A stretch of 64,000 bases of DNA from positions 3,224,001 through 3,288,000 of the forward strand of contig NZ_PTJS01000001.1 of NCBI RefSeq assembly GCF_002941025.1. Direction: 5' to 3'. The translations under genes and the position numbers were made by a program. Below are positions 10,473-19,989 of the stretch, piece by piece (positions within the stretch are counted from its first letter, which is position 1; each line of letters opens with the position of its first letter). This DNA comes from Streptomyces sp. QL37. Its GTDB lineage: Bacteria; Actinomycetota; Actinomycetes; Streptomycetales; Streptomycetaceae. The notes below the pieces were generated by a model. It saw nothing but the letters and a program-made list of their open reading frames with translations, was not told the origin of the DNA and ran no database searches.

Positions 10473-11735
10473 ATGCCCAGGCGCCAGGGGTATGCCCTGC
10501 TCATCGCCCTCGTAGCAGGCACCGTCGCGCTCGCCGCCGCCGTCGCTTTCGGTACGTCGCTCATCGCCGGGAAGAGGCAGGACCCGCTGAGCGGGTCCCA
10601 GACGCACGCGGCGGCCCGCAACCCCGCCGCACCGGCCAACTCCCTCGGCACCTGGGTCGCCACCTGGACCGCGGCCCCCGTCAGCGCGGAGCCGTATTCC
10701 GCGCAGGGCTACCCCGGCCGCACCATCCGCAACATCGTGCACACCAGCGTCGGTGGGGACGCCGCCCGCATCACGCTGTCCAATCTCTTCGGCGCCGCAC
10801 CGCTCGTCATCGACCAGGCCACCGTCAACACCCGCCCGGTGACCTTCGGCGGCCGCCCCACCGTCACCGTGGCCGCCGGCCTCCAGGTCGTCAGCGACCC
10901 GGTCGTGGTGCCCGTCGCCCCCGACGCCGATCTGGAGGTCACCCTCCGCACCCCGTCCGCCGCCGGGCCCGTCACCCAGCACCCCAACGCACACCAGACG
11001 TCCTACCTGGCGGACGGCCAGGGCACCTGGAGCACCACCCGGTGGCGCTATCTGACGGCCGTCGACGTCCGCAACGAGGCATCGCCCGGCGCGATCGTCG
11101 TGCTCGGCGACTCCCTCACGGCGGGCAGCGGCTCCACGACCGACGCCAACACCCGCTGGCCGGACGTCCTCTCCGACCGGCTGCGGCACGCCTACGGCGT
11201 CGCCAACCAGGGGATAGCGGGCAACCGGCTCCTGAGCGACAGCCCGCGGACGGTCGACGGCGTCAAGAACGTGGGCGGCCGGAGCGGTGCCCACCGCTTC
11301 GATCGTGACGTCCTGTCCGTCGCCGGAGCGAAGACGGTGATCATCGCGCTCGGCATCAACGACGTGCAGCAGTTCCCCCAGGAACCCGACCCCGAGCGCA
11401 TCACGGCCGGGCTCCGCGCCCTCACCGAGCGCGCGCACGCCCAGGGGCTGCGGGTCGTCGGAGCGACTCTGACGCCCTTCCAGGGCTACTCCAGCTGGTC
11501 GCCCGAGAGGAACAGCGTGCGGCTCGCCGTCAACAAGGAGATCCGCTCCGGCCGGATCTTCGACGCGTTCGTCGACTTCGACCGCGCCGTACGCGATCCC
11601 TACGCGCCCAACCGGATCCTGCCCGAGTACGACTCCGGCGACCGGCTGCACTTCAACGACGCCGGCTACCGCGCGCTGGGCCACGCGATCGACCTCGGCG
11701 CCGTCGACGGGACGCCGAAGGCCGACACCTTCTGA
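10473..11735 (+). CDS. Secreted SGNH/GDSL-family hydrolase
   Basis: A 420-residue exported hydrolase. The N-terminal MPRRQGYALLIALVAGTVAL is a signal sequence or anchor. After ~150 residues of beta-rich accessory domain (TWVATWTAAPVSAEPYSAQG) comes the SGNH domain: block I VLGDSLTAGSG with catalytic Ser at about 214, block II GNRL, block III ALGINDVQQF, and block V SGDRLHFNDAGYRAL with the Asp/His pair. Such enzymes are extracellular lipases or carbohydrate esterases; the substrate is unknown. ATG 10473 follows AAGGAGA by 11 bases; an earlier in-frame ATG at 10422 lacks a good ribosome site. Confidence 0.88.
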   Translation: MPRRQGYALLIALVAGTVALAAAVAFGTSLIAGKRQDPLSGSQTHAAARNPAAPANSLGTWVATWTAAPVSAEPYSAQGYPGRTIRNIVHTSVGGDAARITLSNLFGAAPLVIDQATVNTRPVTFGGRPTVTVAAGLQVVSDPVVVPVAPDADLEVTLRTPSAAGPVTQHPNAHQTSYLADGQGTWSTTRWRYLTAVDVRNEASPGAIVVLGDSLTAGSGSTTDANTRWPDVLSDRLRHAYGVANQGIAGNRLLSDSPRTVDGVKNVGGRSGAHRFDRDVLSVAGAKTVIIALGINDVQQFPQEPDPERITAGLRALTERAHAQGLRVVGATLTPFQGYSSWSPERNSVRLAVNKEIRSGRIFDAFVDFDRAVRDPYAPNRILPEYDSGDRLHFNDAGYRALGHAIDLGAVDGTPKADTF

Positions 11736-11738
11736 AGC

Positions 11739-12446
11739 TCAGCCGAGCTCCTTGCGCCCGTCCCCCGTGTCCGGCTTCCGCTCCCGCAGCCGCTCCTGCT
11801 CCTGCCGCCGCCGCTTCTCGGCCCTGCTCCGCTTGCGCTCCACGCCGACCCCGCCCATCAGCGCGAACCCGGTGATCTGCACCCGTGGGGCATCAGGAGC
11901 GGGGTCCGGCTCCTCGTCGAGCTTGGAGTGCTCGCCGAAACCGCCCATGATCCCGAGGCCGTTGACCTGGACGTTGAGGTCCGGCGGGACCGTCACCTGC
12001 ATGCCGCCCATGATCGTGAAGCAGCGGATCACGACATCGCGCTCCGCGAAGTGGGCCTCGCGCAGATCGATCTCGCCACCGCCCCACATCGCGAACGCGG
12101 TGAACCTCGGGCCCACCGTCCAGCGGCCCTTGCGGCTGAAGCCGCCCCAGAAGGCGAAGGCCCCCGACGAGGTGGCGGTGCCGCCGATCCGCGCGGGCCA
12201 GTTCGCGGACGACCCCTTGCGCTCGGCCACCGCCCCCGTCACCGGCCGGGTGACATCGCCCGGCACCGGCAGGTCGCGTACGAGCGGCACCAACTCCCCG
12301 TGCGTACGCGCCTTGAACGTCGCGTCGAGCCGCTGCTCGAACTCGTCCATCTCCAGCCGGCCCTCGGCCACGGCCTCCCGCAGGGTCTCGGCGACCCGCT
12401 CACGTTCCGCGTCGGAGGCACGCATGTCCGGGCTGTCACTTGTCAT
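11739..12446 (-). CDS. DUF1707 and LiaF-like cell-wall-active domain protein
   Basis: A 235-residue protein that starts with the DUF1707 (SHOCT-like) domain: MRASDAERERVAETLREAVAEGRLEMDEFEQRLDATFKARTHGEL. A middle FWGGFSRKGRWTVGPRFTAFAMWGGGEIDLREAHF, then TIMGGMQVTVPPDLNVQVNGLGIMGGF, is the LiaF C-terminal-like beta repeat with recurring MGG motifs. The C-terminal 25 residues are a charged Arg/Glu helix. Relatives are linked with cell-envelope stress, but no precise role is known. It follows the ABC genes by 33 bp on the same strand and may be cotranscribed with them. Confidence 0.85.
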   Translation of the reverse strand: MTSDSPDMRASDAERERVAETLREAVAEGRLEMDEFEQRLDATFKARTHGELVPLVRDLPVPGDVTRPVTGAVAERKGSSANWPARIGGTATSSGAFAFWGGFSRKGRWTVGPRFTAFAMWGGGEIDLREAHFAERDVVIRCFTIMGGMQVTVPPDLNVQVNGLGIMGGFGEHSKLDEEPDPAPDAPRVQITGFALMGGVGVERKRSRAEKRRRQEQERLRERKPDTGDGRKELG

Positions 12447-12479
12447 ACCGGCACCCTATAGAGCAATCGCCGGACCGGC

Positions 12480-13457
12480 CTAGAGACCAGAATCCGACAC
12501 GTACATCTTCGCGATCACGGACTCGATGTCCGGCTCCCGCACCGAGAGGTCGACCAGCGGATAGTCCGCCGCGATACGCGCCACCAGCGGAGCGGCCGAC
12601 GCCGCGGCCGGGAACGCCAGCCACTGCCGCGGCCCCTCGACCTTCACCACCCGCGCCGAAGGCCCCACCCCCAGCTCGATCGGCGGCAGCTCCCTCTCCA
12701 GGTCCACGACGAGCGTGCGCTCGCTCTCCCCCACCTCGTGCAGCCCGGCGAGCGCACCGTCGTACACCAGACGGCCGTGGTCGATCACCATCACCCGCTT
12801 GCACAGCTGCTCGATGTCGGTCAGATCGTGCGTGGTCAGCAGCACCGTCGTGGACCGCTCGGCATTCAAGTCCCGCAGGAATCCCCGCACCTTGGCCTTG
12901 GAGATCACGTCCAGTCCGATGGTGGGCTCGTCCAGATACAGCACCTCGGGATCGTGCAGCAGCGCCGCCGCGATATCGCCCCGCATCCGCTGCCCCAGCG
13001 ACAGCTGACGCACCGGGACCTCCAACAGCGCGCCCAGGTCCAGGAGTTCGACACAACGGTCCAGATTTTCCCGGTAGCGGCTGTCCGGGATCCGGTACAT
13101 CCGGTGCATCAGCCGGTACGAGTCACGCAACGGCAGGTCCCACCACAGCGTCGTACGCTGCCCGAACACCACCCCCATCCGGTGCGCCAGCTTCGTGCGC
13201 TCCCGGCTCGGGTCGATCCCCGCGACCCGCAGCCGGCCCCCGCTCGGCGTGAGAATGCCCGTCAGCATCTTGATCGTCGTCGACTTGCCCGCACCGTTCG
13301 GCCCGATGTAGCCGACCATCTCGCCGCGCGGCACCCGGAAGCTGATCCCGTCCACCGCCCGCACCTCACGCCGTTCACGGCGCATGAAGCCCGTTTTGCG
13401 GCGCACGTCGAAGACCTTCTCGACGCCGTCCAGCTCGATGAAGTCCATGTCGTCCAC
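12480..13457 (-). CDS. ABC transporter ATP-binding protein (ABC-2 exporter type)
   Basis: A 325-residue ATPase. Walker A GPNGAGKSTT, signature LSLGQRMRGD, Walker B VLYLDEPTIGLD and the switch TTHD are intact; a ~90-residue C-terminal extension follows the nucleotide domain, as in COG4586-type (DrrA-like) subunits. It works with the two permeases encoded immediately upstream (gap 9 bp). GTG 13457 is preferred because GAGGAG precedes it by five bases; GTG 13463 and ATG 13448 are in-frame alternatives. The exported substrate is unknown; relatives include drug or viologen efflux systems. Confidence 0.9.
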   Translation of the reverse strand: MDDMDFIELDGVEKVFDVRRKTGFMRRERREVRAVDGISFRVPRGEMVGYIGPNGAGKSTTIKMLTGILTPSGGRLRVAGIDPSRERTKLAHRMGVVFGQRTTLWWDLPLRDSYRLMHRMYRIPDSRYRENLDRCVELLDLGALLEVPVRQLSLGQRMRGDIAAALLHDPEVLYLDEPTIGLDVISKAKVRGFLRDLNAERSTTVLLTTHDLTDIEQLCKRVMVIDHGRLVYDGALAGLHEVGESERTLVVDLERELPPIELGVGPSARVVKVEGPRQWLAFPAAASAAPLVARIAADYPLVDLSVREPDIESVIAKMYVSDSGL

Positions 13458-13466
13458 GCCCACTCC

Positions 13467-14339
13467 TCAGCTTCCCGTACTGCGGTACGACCGCAGCCCC
13501 ACACGCCACACCAGCCCCGCGAGCACCCAGCACCCCGCCGCGACCACCGGAGGCAGGAACGCCACCCACTGCGGCAGGTCCAGCGGATAGTCCCGCCCCA
13601 GCACGTACAGGGCCGGCAGCCAGCTCACGAACGCCAGCGGCACCACGAACGTCACCCCGCGCACCAGGTCCTTCGCGAACACCGTCGGCGGGTACTGCAG
13701 CATCGTCGTCCCCCCGTACGTGAACGCGCTCTGCACCTCGGAGGCGTCCTGGGCGTAGAACTGGAAGGCCGCCCCCGCCACGAACACCGCCCCGAAGATC
13801 GCGGCCCCGCTCAGCACCATCAGCGGCAGCATCACCACCTTCAGCGGCGACCAGTCGATGTCCAGCGTCAACAGCGCGTAACCCAGCACCAGCAGGCCCT
13901 GCGTGATCCGCCCCAGCCTGCGCAGCGCGAACCGGTCCGCCGCCACCTGCGCCAGCACCGGGACGGGCCGCACGAGCAGCGTGTCCAGCGTCCCGTCCCG
14001 CACCCGGCGCCCCAGCCGGTCCATCGACCCCAGCACCAGATCGGCCAGCCCGAACGCGGTCGCCGACGTCCCGTACAGCAACGCGACCTCCGGCAGGGTG
14101 AAGCCGCCCAGCATGTCGACGTGCGCGAACATCAGCATGATCGTGATGAAGTCGAACGCCGTCGACACGAAGTTCCCGACGGTCGTCATGACGAACGACG
14201 CGCGGTACGCCATCGTCGAGCGCAGCCACATCGTCACGATCAGCCCGTACGCCCGCACCCCCTCGACCAGCCGGGACCGCTCGGCGAACGCGGTGTCCGA
14301 CTCCACGGGCGCGACACGCCCGACCTGGACCTCAGCCAC
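13467..14339 (-). CDS. ABC-2 family permease subunit
   Basis: A 290-residue membrane protein with about six hydrophobic segments, for example FVMTTVGNFVSTAFDFITIMLMF, GLLVLGYALLTL, VVMLPLMVLSGAAIFGAVFVAGAAF and LPPVVAAGCWVLAGLVW. A conserved cytoplasmic stretch, GTLDTLLVRPVPVLAQVAADRF, resembles the coupling region of COG3694/COG4587-type permeases. The first codon, GTG at 14337-14339, overlaps the stop of the upstream permease by 8 bases, implying translational coupling. Together with its partner and the ATPase it should form a heterodimeric exporter. Confidence 0.85.
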   Translation of the reverse strand: MAEVQVGRVAPVESDTAFAERSRLVEGVRAYGLIVTMWLRSTMAYRASFVMTTVGNFVSTAFDFITIMLMFAHVDMLGGFTLPEVALLYGTSATAFGLADLVLGSMDRLGRRVRDGTLDTLLVRPVPVLAQVAADRFALRRLGRITQGLLVLGYALLTLDIDWSPLKVVMLPLMVLSGAAIFGAVFVAGAAFQFYAQDASEVQSAFTYGGTTMLQYPPTVFAKDLVRGVTFVVPLAFVSWLPALYVLGRDYPLDLPQWVAFLPPVVAAGCWVLAGLVWRVGLRSYRSTGS

Positions 14340-15132
14340 CCTGGACCACCACCCTTCTGGTCGCCACCGACTGCAGGAGCCTCCCCACCAGCAGCAGCAC
14401 CACCGCCCAGCCGGCCTGGAAGGCGTACGCCCGCAGGACGTCCCAGCCCGCGTACGTGCCGAGGAACACATCGGCCGGGACCTGGAGCAGCGACGACCAC
14501 GGCAGGACGCGGGCCACATCCCCGAGCCAGCCGGGGAACAGCGTCAGCGGCAGCATCATCCCCGAGAAGAACAGCCCGGCCAGCCAGGCGATCTGCATCG
14601 CCCCCGCCCCGTCCATCAGCCAGAACGCCGACAGCGCGACCAGGAAGCGCACCCCGAAGCTCACCACTACGCCCAGCCCCACCGACACGAGGAAGGCCAG
14701 CCAGGTCCAGGGAGAGCGCGGCATCGCGAGATCGAAGGCCAGCGCCCCCAGCACCATCGGCACGATCCCGCGCCCCAGCAGATGGAACGCCGCCCTGCCC
14801 AGGTCCCCCGCCAGCCACCACAGCTGCAGATCGGCGGGCCGGTACAGATCGACCGCGACGTCACCCGTCCGGATCCGCTCCATGAGCTCGTCCTCGAAGC
14901 CGCCGCCCATCATCGCGCAGGTCATCAGCAGGGCCTGACCCAGCCACACATAGGTCAGCGCCTGCGACATGTCGTAGCCGCCGAGCTGCGGCCTCTCGTC
15001 CCACAGGGCGATGTAGGTGTACGCCATGATGAAGCCGAAGACGGTGTTGGTGAACACCCCCGCGAGCGTCGCCACCCGATAGGTGGCATACCGCCGGAAC
15101 CCACCGGCCGCCACCACGGCATAGAGCCGCAC
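14332..15132 (-). CDS. ABC-2 family permease subunit
   Basis: A 266-residue permease, first gene of the three-gene exporter operon. Hydrophobic segments include VATLAGVFTNTVFGFIMAYTYIALW, YVWLGQALLMTCAMMGGG, VPMVLGALAFDLA, WLAFLVSVGLGVVVSFGVRFLVAL and IAWLAGLFFSGMMLPLTLF. The cytoplasmic RIRTGDVAVDLYRPADLQLWW matches the coupling motif of its partner, showing common ancestry. GTG at 15130-15132 has GGCGAGG just upstream. The promoter must lie in the 148-bp divergent gap shared with the penicillin-binding protein. Confidence 0.85.
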   Translation of the reverse strand: MRLYAVVAAGGFRRYATYRVATLAGVFTNTVFGFIMAYTYIALWDERPQLGGYDMSQALTYVWLGQALLMTCAMMGGGFEDELMERIRTGDVAVDLYRPADLQLWWLAGDLGRAAFHLLGRGIVPMVLGALAFDLAMPRSPWTWLAFLVSVGLGVVVSFGVRFLVALSAFWLMDGAGAMQIAWLAGLFFSGMMLPLTLFPGWLGDVARVLPWSSLLQVPADVFLGTYAGWDVLRAYAFQAGWAVVLLLVGRLLQSVATRRVVVQGG

Positions 15133-15280
15133 CTCGCCCCCCTCGATCCGCCAAAGCGCACGACGTTAGTCCACGGCGCTCGGCCGCCGCGACCCCATTT
15201 TCCGTGGAGGGATCCGAGGGTAATCCGTCCGAAAAGTGCACTATAGGAAAATCATCCGTAGTCGAGGAGCCTCCACAGTC

Positions 15281-17728
15281 ATGAGCCAAGAGCCACCGCA
15301 GCACGGCGGAGACCCTGGTCAGCAGGGCCCCGAGGGCTGGGCCCCCCGAGACCCCTCGGCCGCGGCCCCCACCTCCGACTCCCACCACCCGAACGGCGCA
15401 CAGGAACCCGAGGGGCGCAAAAGACGCCCCAAGCGGCCCAAGCGCACCGGCTGGCGCCGCGCCGTCCCCACCTGGCGCATGACCCTCGGCGGCGTACTCC
15501 TCCTCGCGCTGCTCCTCGTCGGCGGATTCATCGCCGGCTACCAGCTCATCGACATCCCCGCCGCCAACGCCGCAGCGACCGCGCAGGCCAACGTCTACGT
15601 GTACGCGGACGGGAAGACCGTCATCGCCCGCGACGGCGAGATCAACCGCGAGAAGATCCCGCTCGACCGCATCCCCCCCACCATCCAGCACGCCGTACTC
15701 GCCGCCGAGGACCGGGACTTCTACTCCGAGGACGCCATCGACATCAAGGCCACCCTGCGCGCCGGCTGGAACACCGTCACCGGCAAGGGCAGGCAGGGCG
15801 GTTCCACCATCACCCAGCAGTACGTCAAGAACTACTACCTCGGCCAGGAACAGACCCTCATCCGCAAGGCCAAGGAATTCTTCATCTCCATCAAGCTCGA
15901 CCGCGAACAGAGCAAGGACGAGATCCTCGAGGGCTACCTCAACACCAGCTACTTCGGGCGCAACGCCTACGGCATCCAGGCCGCCTCCCACGCCTACTAC
16001 GGCAAGGACGTCGAGGACCTCGACGCCGGCGAAGGCGCCTACCTCGCCTCCCTGCTCAACGCCCCCAGCTCGTACGACGTCGTCGCCCACCCCGAGAACA
16101 AGAAGGCCGTGCTCGCCCGCTGGGACTACGTGCTCGACGGCATGGTCAAGCACCACTGGCTCAGCGCCGCCGACCGCGACGCGATGACCTTCCCCGTCCC
16201 CGACAAGGCCAAGCCCGCCACCGCACTCTCCGGCCAGCGCGGCTACATCGTCCAGGCGGTCGAGGACTACCTCACCGCCAACGGGATCATCGACGCGGAC
16301 ACCCTCGCCACCGGCGGCTACCGCATCACCACCACACTCCAGAAGAAGAAGCAGGACGCCCTCGTCGCAGCCGTCGAGGACAACGTCCTGTCCAAGACCA
16401 GCGACGACCGCGAGGCCGACCGCAACGTCCGCGCCGGCGGCGCCTCCGTCGACCCCGCCACCGGCCACGTCGTCGCCCTCTACGGCGGCGTCGACTACAC
16501 GAAGCAGTACGTCAACAACGCGACCCGCCGCGACTACCAGGTCGGGTCCACCTTCAAGCCGTTCGTCCTCGCCGCAGCCCTCGCCAACGGGTCCACCACC
16601 CAGAAGGACCGCGCCATCACCCCCAACACCCGCTACGACGGCACCAACAAACGCACCGTCCAGAGCGCCGCCGGCTCCACCGGCTACTCCCCCGCCAACG
16701 AGGACGACGTCGACTACGGCTCCATCACCGTCCGCGAGGCCACCGACAAATCCGTCAACGCCGTCTACGCCCAGATGGCCCAGGACGTCGGCCCCCAAGA
16801 GGTCAAGGACACCGCGGTGGCCCTCGGCATCCCCAAGGACACCCCCGACCTCACGGCCTCCCCCTCCATCGCGCTCGGCCCCGCCACCGCCAGCGCCGTC
16901 GACATGGCCTCGGCCTACGCCACCCTCGCCGACCACGGCAGACAGCGCCCCCACACGCTCGTCGCCAAGATCAGCAAGGACGGCACCGAGCTGGACCTCC
17001 CCGCCAGGAACACCCGGCAGGCCATCAGCCGGGAAGCCGCCGACACCACCACCTCCGTCCTGCGGAGCGTCGTCGACGGCGGCACCGGCACCGCCGCCCT
17101 GGGCGCGGGCCGCCCCGCGGCGGGCAAGACGGGCACCGCCGAGGAGGACAGGGCCGCCTGGTTCGCCGGCTACACCCCCGACCTCGCCACCGTCATCGCC
17201 GTCATGGGCCAGGACCCCAGGACCGGCGTGCAGAAGCCCCTCTACGGCGCACTCGGCCTCGCCCGCATGAACGGCGGCGGCGCCCCCGCCCAGACCTGGG
17301 CCGACTACACCCGGGCCGCACTCGAAGGCAGCGAGGTGCAGGGCTTCGAACTCGAAGCGGACGAAGGCCCCGAGGAGCCCGACCCCGACGAGAGCGGGGA
17401 GGGCGAGGACACGGAGGACACCGAGGACACCGAGGAAGCCGGGGGCACCGGCGAGCCCCGCACCGGAGACTCCCGCGAGAGGCGGGACAGCGCCCGCGAC
17501 CGCACACCGGACACCCCCTCGGGTGCCTCAGGGGCCCCACGGACGCCCCGCACCGCAAAGCCCGCCGTCGCACCCTCGCCCGCCCCCGCCACCGCCGACA
17601 GGGAATCCGCCGACAGCCGTCCCGCCGACCGCCAGGCGGGGAACGACAGGGACGGCAGGCACGACAACGGCCGGGACACGAAGGACGGCAGGGACGACCA
17701 AGACCTCCTTGGCCCCTCCCGCCCCTGA
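15281..17728 (+). CDS. Class A penicillin-binding protein (transglycosylase/transpeptidase)
   Basis: An 815-residue bifunctional peptidoglycan synthase. A Pro/Arg-rich cytoplasmic tail (1-65) and one membrane helix (MTLGGVLLLALLLVGGFIAG, about 67-86) precede the GT51 domain with VLAAEDRDFYSE (catalytic Glu about 143) and QGGSTITQQYVKNYYL. The transpeptidase has STFK (Ser about 423), SVN (about 491) and KTGT (about 616). After residue ~690 comes a ~125-residue disordered tail: first acidic (EDTEDTEDTEEAG), then basic and Asp/Arg-rich. Start ATG 15281 follows GAGGAG. It stands alone, divergent from the ABC operon. Confidence 0.93.
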   Translation: MSQEPPQHGGDPGQQGPEGWAPRDPSAAAPTSDSHHPNGAQEPEGRKRRPKRPKRTGWRRAVPTWRMTLGGVLLLALLLVGGFIAGYQLIDIPAANAAATAQANVYVYADGKTVIARDGEINREKIPLDRIPPTIQHAVLAAEDRDFYSEDAIDIKATLRAGWNTVTGKGRQGGSTITQQYVKNYYLGQEQTLIRKAKEFFISIKLDREQSKDEILEGYLNTSYFGRNAYGIQAASHAYYGKDVEDLDAGEGAYLASLLNAPSSYDVVAHPENKKAVLARWDYVLDGMVKHHWLSAADRDAMTFPVPDKAKPATALSGQRGYIVQAVEDYLTANGIIDADTLATGGYRITTTLQKKKQDALVAAVEDNVLSKTSDDREADRNVRAGGASVDPATGHVVALYGGVDYTKQYVNNATRRDYQVGSTFKPFVLAAALANGSTTQKDRAITPNTRYDGTNKRTVQSAAGSTGYSPANEDDVDYGSITVREATDKSVNAVYAQMAQDVGPQEVKDTAVALGIPKDTPDLTASPSIALGPATASAVDMASAYATLADHGRQRPHTLVAKISKDGTELDLPARNTRQAISREAADTTTSVLRSVVDGGTGTAALGAGRPAAGKTGTAEEDRAAWFAGYTPDLATVIAVMGQDPRTGVQKPLYGALGLARMNGGGAPAQTWADYTRAALEGSEVQGFELEADEGPEEPDPDESGEGEDTEDTEDTEEAGGTGEPRTGDSRERRDSARDRTPDTPSGASGAPRTPRTAKPAVAPSPAPATADRESADSRPADRQAGNDRDGRHDNGRDTKDGRDDQDLLGPSRP

Positions 17729-18089
17729 ACAAGTGGGCGAAGCAGACCGACGGATCGCATACGGCCCGCCCTGGTTGGCCAAGACTTTGCCCATGGCTTG
17801 ATCCACACCCACGCCCGCCCCCTCCGGAGCCCCACGACCCGGCGGGGGCGGGCCTTCGACGGGCATGTCTTCGCAAAGAGCCGCACTGTGTGCGTCCGAA
17901 AATCGCGGGGTGAGCACGCCCCGCATGTCACCACCTGGTTGACCCGGGCCGCGGGCATGTCACAGGCTCATTACATAGGTGCTCACTACAACTGGTTTCG
18001 CCGGCCACCTGCCCGCCCTCCCCCGGCACCCCCGCCGGGGAACGGCGGCCCGGAGGCCGGGCGGCGACCGGAAGCAGGAGGAATACCGG
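17729..18089. other. Intergenic region between penicillin-binding protein and asnB genes
   Basis: No convincing coding sequence is visible in these 361 bases. The first part holds the hairpin at 17813-17853. The second part is the leader and promoter region of asnB, ending in CAGGAGGAAT; an AT-richer stretch around 17965-17995 (CTCATTACATAGGTGC) is the most promoter-like segment but no clear pair of hexamers could be assigned. Confidence 0.5.
17813..17853 (+). terminator. Hairpin downstream of the penicillin-binding protein gene
   Basis: GCCCGCCCCC (17813-17822) pairs perfectly with GGGGGCGGGC (17844-17853) around a 21-nt loop, 85 bp after the stop codon. No T-run follows, as is usual in Streptomyces terminators. 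Confidence 0.5.
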
Positions 18090-19931
18090 ATGTGCGGCAT
18101 CACCGGCTGGATTTCCTTCGACCGTGACCTTCGAGCCTCGGCCGAAACACTCGACACCATGACGGAGACGATGTCCTGCCGCGGCCCGGACGACCGCGGA
18201 ACGTGGATCAGCGGACCCGCCGGGCTCGGCCACCGACGGCTGGCCATCATCGACCTGCCGGGCGGACGCCAGCCCATGACCGTCGACACCCCCCAAGGTG
18301 CCGTGGCCATCGTCTACTCCGGCGAGACGTACAACTACACCGAAATCCGCCAGGAACTCGTCCGGCGCGGCCACCGGTTCACCACCGAATCCGACACCGA
18401 GGTCGTGCTGCGCGGCTACGTGGAATGGGGCGAGGCGATCGCCGAACGCCTCAACGGCATGTACGCCTTCGCCCTGTGGGACCAACGGCACGACAAGCTC
18501 GTGATGATCCGCGACCGCATGGGCATCAAACCGTTCTACTACTACGAGACACCCGACGGCGTCCTCTTCGGGTCCGAGCCCAAAGCCATCCTCGCCAACC
18601 CGCTCACCAAGCCCCGCGTCACCCTCGACGGCCTGCGCGAACTGTTCACCTTCGTGAAGACTCCCGGCCATGCGGTGTGGGACGGCATGCACGAGGTCGA
18701 GCCCGGCACCGTCATCACCGTGGACCGCGGCGGCCTGCGCCGACACGTGTACTGGCAGCTGGAGACCCGGCCGCACACGGACGACCGCGAAACCACCATC
18801 GCCACCGTCCGCTCACTCCTCGACGACATAGTGCGCCGCCAGCTCGTCTCCGACGTGCCCCGCTGCACCCTGCTCTCCGGCGGGCTCGACTCCTCCGCCA
18901 TGACCGCGCTGGCCGCCCGTCAGCTCGGCGAGACCGGAGAGACCGTACGCAGCTTCGCCGTCGACTTCACCGGCCAGACCGAGAACTTCGTCGCCGACGA
19001 ACTCCGCGGCACCCCCGACACGCCCTTCGTCCACGACGTCGCGCGCATGGCGGGCACCGACCACCGCGACATCGTGCTCGACTCGGACTCACTCGCCGAC
19101 CCCGAGGTGCGCGCCCGGGTGATCCGCGCCCGGGACATACCCATGGGCTTCGGCGACATGGACGCCTCGCTCTACCTGCTCTTCAAGTCGATCCGCGAGC
19201 ACTCCACGGTCGCCCTGTCCGGTGAGTCCGCCGACGAGGTCTTCGGCGGCTACCTCCAGTTCTTCGACGATGAGGCCCGCAAGTCCGAGACCTTCCCCTG
19301 GCTGGCACAGTTCAGCCGACACTTCGGCGAGGACACCGACGTACTCCGCCCGGACCTCACCACACGCCTCGACCTCACCTCCTACGTCGCGGACAGCTAC
19401 CGCGACGCGGTCTCGGGCATCCGGCGGCTCGACGGCGAGAGCGACTTCGAGTACACGATGCGCAAGATCAGCCACCAGCACCTGACCCGCTTCGTCCGGG
19501 TGCTGCTCGACCGGAAGGACCGGGCGAGCATGGCCGTCGGCCTAGAGGTACGCGTGCCCTTCTGCGACCACCGCCTCGTCGACTACGTCTACAACACCCC
19601 CTGGGCGCTGAAGTCCTTCGACGGCCGGGAGAAGAGCCTGCTGCGCGAGGCCACCGCCGACGTCCTGCCGCGCTCGGTGTACGACAGGGTCAAGAGCCCG
19701 TACCCCTCCACCCAGGACCCCAAGTACGCCATGGCCCTCCAGGACCACGCCAAGGACCTGCTGTCCCGGCCCTCCCACCGGGTCTTCGAGATCGTCGACC
19801 CGGCACGCGTGGAACGGGCCGCCAACCGGGACACTCCACAGATCTCCCAGGCGTCGCGGCGCGGTCTCGAACGCACCCTCGATCTCGCCCTCTGGCTCGA
19901 CATGTACTCCCCGGAGCTGGCCCTGTCCTGA
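18090..19931 (+). CDS. asnB: Asparagine synthase, glutamine-hydrolysing
   Basis: A 613-residue class II amidotransferase that converts aspartate and glutamine to asparagine. Cys2 (MCGITGW) is the glutaminase nucleophile, with RGPDDRG, HRRLAIIDL and the ammonia-handling residues following. The synthetase domain shows the pyrophosphatase loop LLSGGLDSSAM at about 261-271 and GESADEVFGGY at about 380-390, then EVRVPFCDHRLVDYV. All are intact. CAGGAGGAAT is a strong ribosome site. It is a single-gene unit that converges on the SMR gene over a 12-bp hairpin. Secondary-metabolite homologues exist, but context here is housekeeping. Confidence 0.93.
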   Translation: MCGITGWISFDRDLRASAETLDTMTETMSCRGPDDRGTWISGPAGLGHRRLAIIDLPGGRQPMTVDTPQGAVAIVYSGETYNYTEIRQELVRRGHRFTTESDTEVVLRGYVEWGEAIAERLNGMYAFALWDQRHDKLVMIRDRMGIKPFYYYETPDGVLFGSEPKAILANPLTKPRVTLDGLRELFTFVKTPGHAVWDGMHEVEPGTVITVDRGGLRRHVYWQLETRPHTDDRETTIATVRSLLDDIVRRQLVSDVPRCTLLSGGLDSSAMTALAARQLGETGETVRSFAVDFTGQTENFVADELRGTPDTPFVHDVARMAGTDHRDIVLDSDSLADPEVRARVIRARDIPMGFGDMDASLYLLFKSIREHSTVALSGESADEVFGGYLQFFDDEARKSETFPWLAQFSRHFGEDTDVLRPDLTTRLDLTSYVADSYRDAVSGIRRLDGESDFEYTMRKISHQHLTRFVRVLLDRKDRASMAVGLEVRVPFCDHRLVDYVYNTPWALKSFDGREKSLLREATADVLPRSVYDRVKSPYPSTQDPKYAMALQDHAKDLLSRPSHRVFEIVDPARVERAANRDTPQISQASRRGLERTLDLALWLDMYSPELALS

Positions 19932-19947
19932 GCTGCCGGAGACCCGG

Positions 19948-19984
19948 GTCGCGCGGCCGATCTCACGACGACCGGCCGCGCGAC
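19948..19984. terminator. Bidirectional hairpin between asnB and the SMR gene
   Basis: GTCGCGCGGCCG (19948-19959) pairs perfectly with CGGCCGCGCGAC (19973-19984) around a 13-nt loop. It lies between two convergent genes and can serve both. Confidence 0.65.
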
Positions 19985-19989
19985 ATCCC

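Noticed and set aside
12738..14885. 715-codon open frame opposite the ABC exporter operon
   Set aside because: His/Arg/Pro-rich translation with no domain; the other strand carries three intact, coupled transporter genes.
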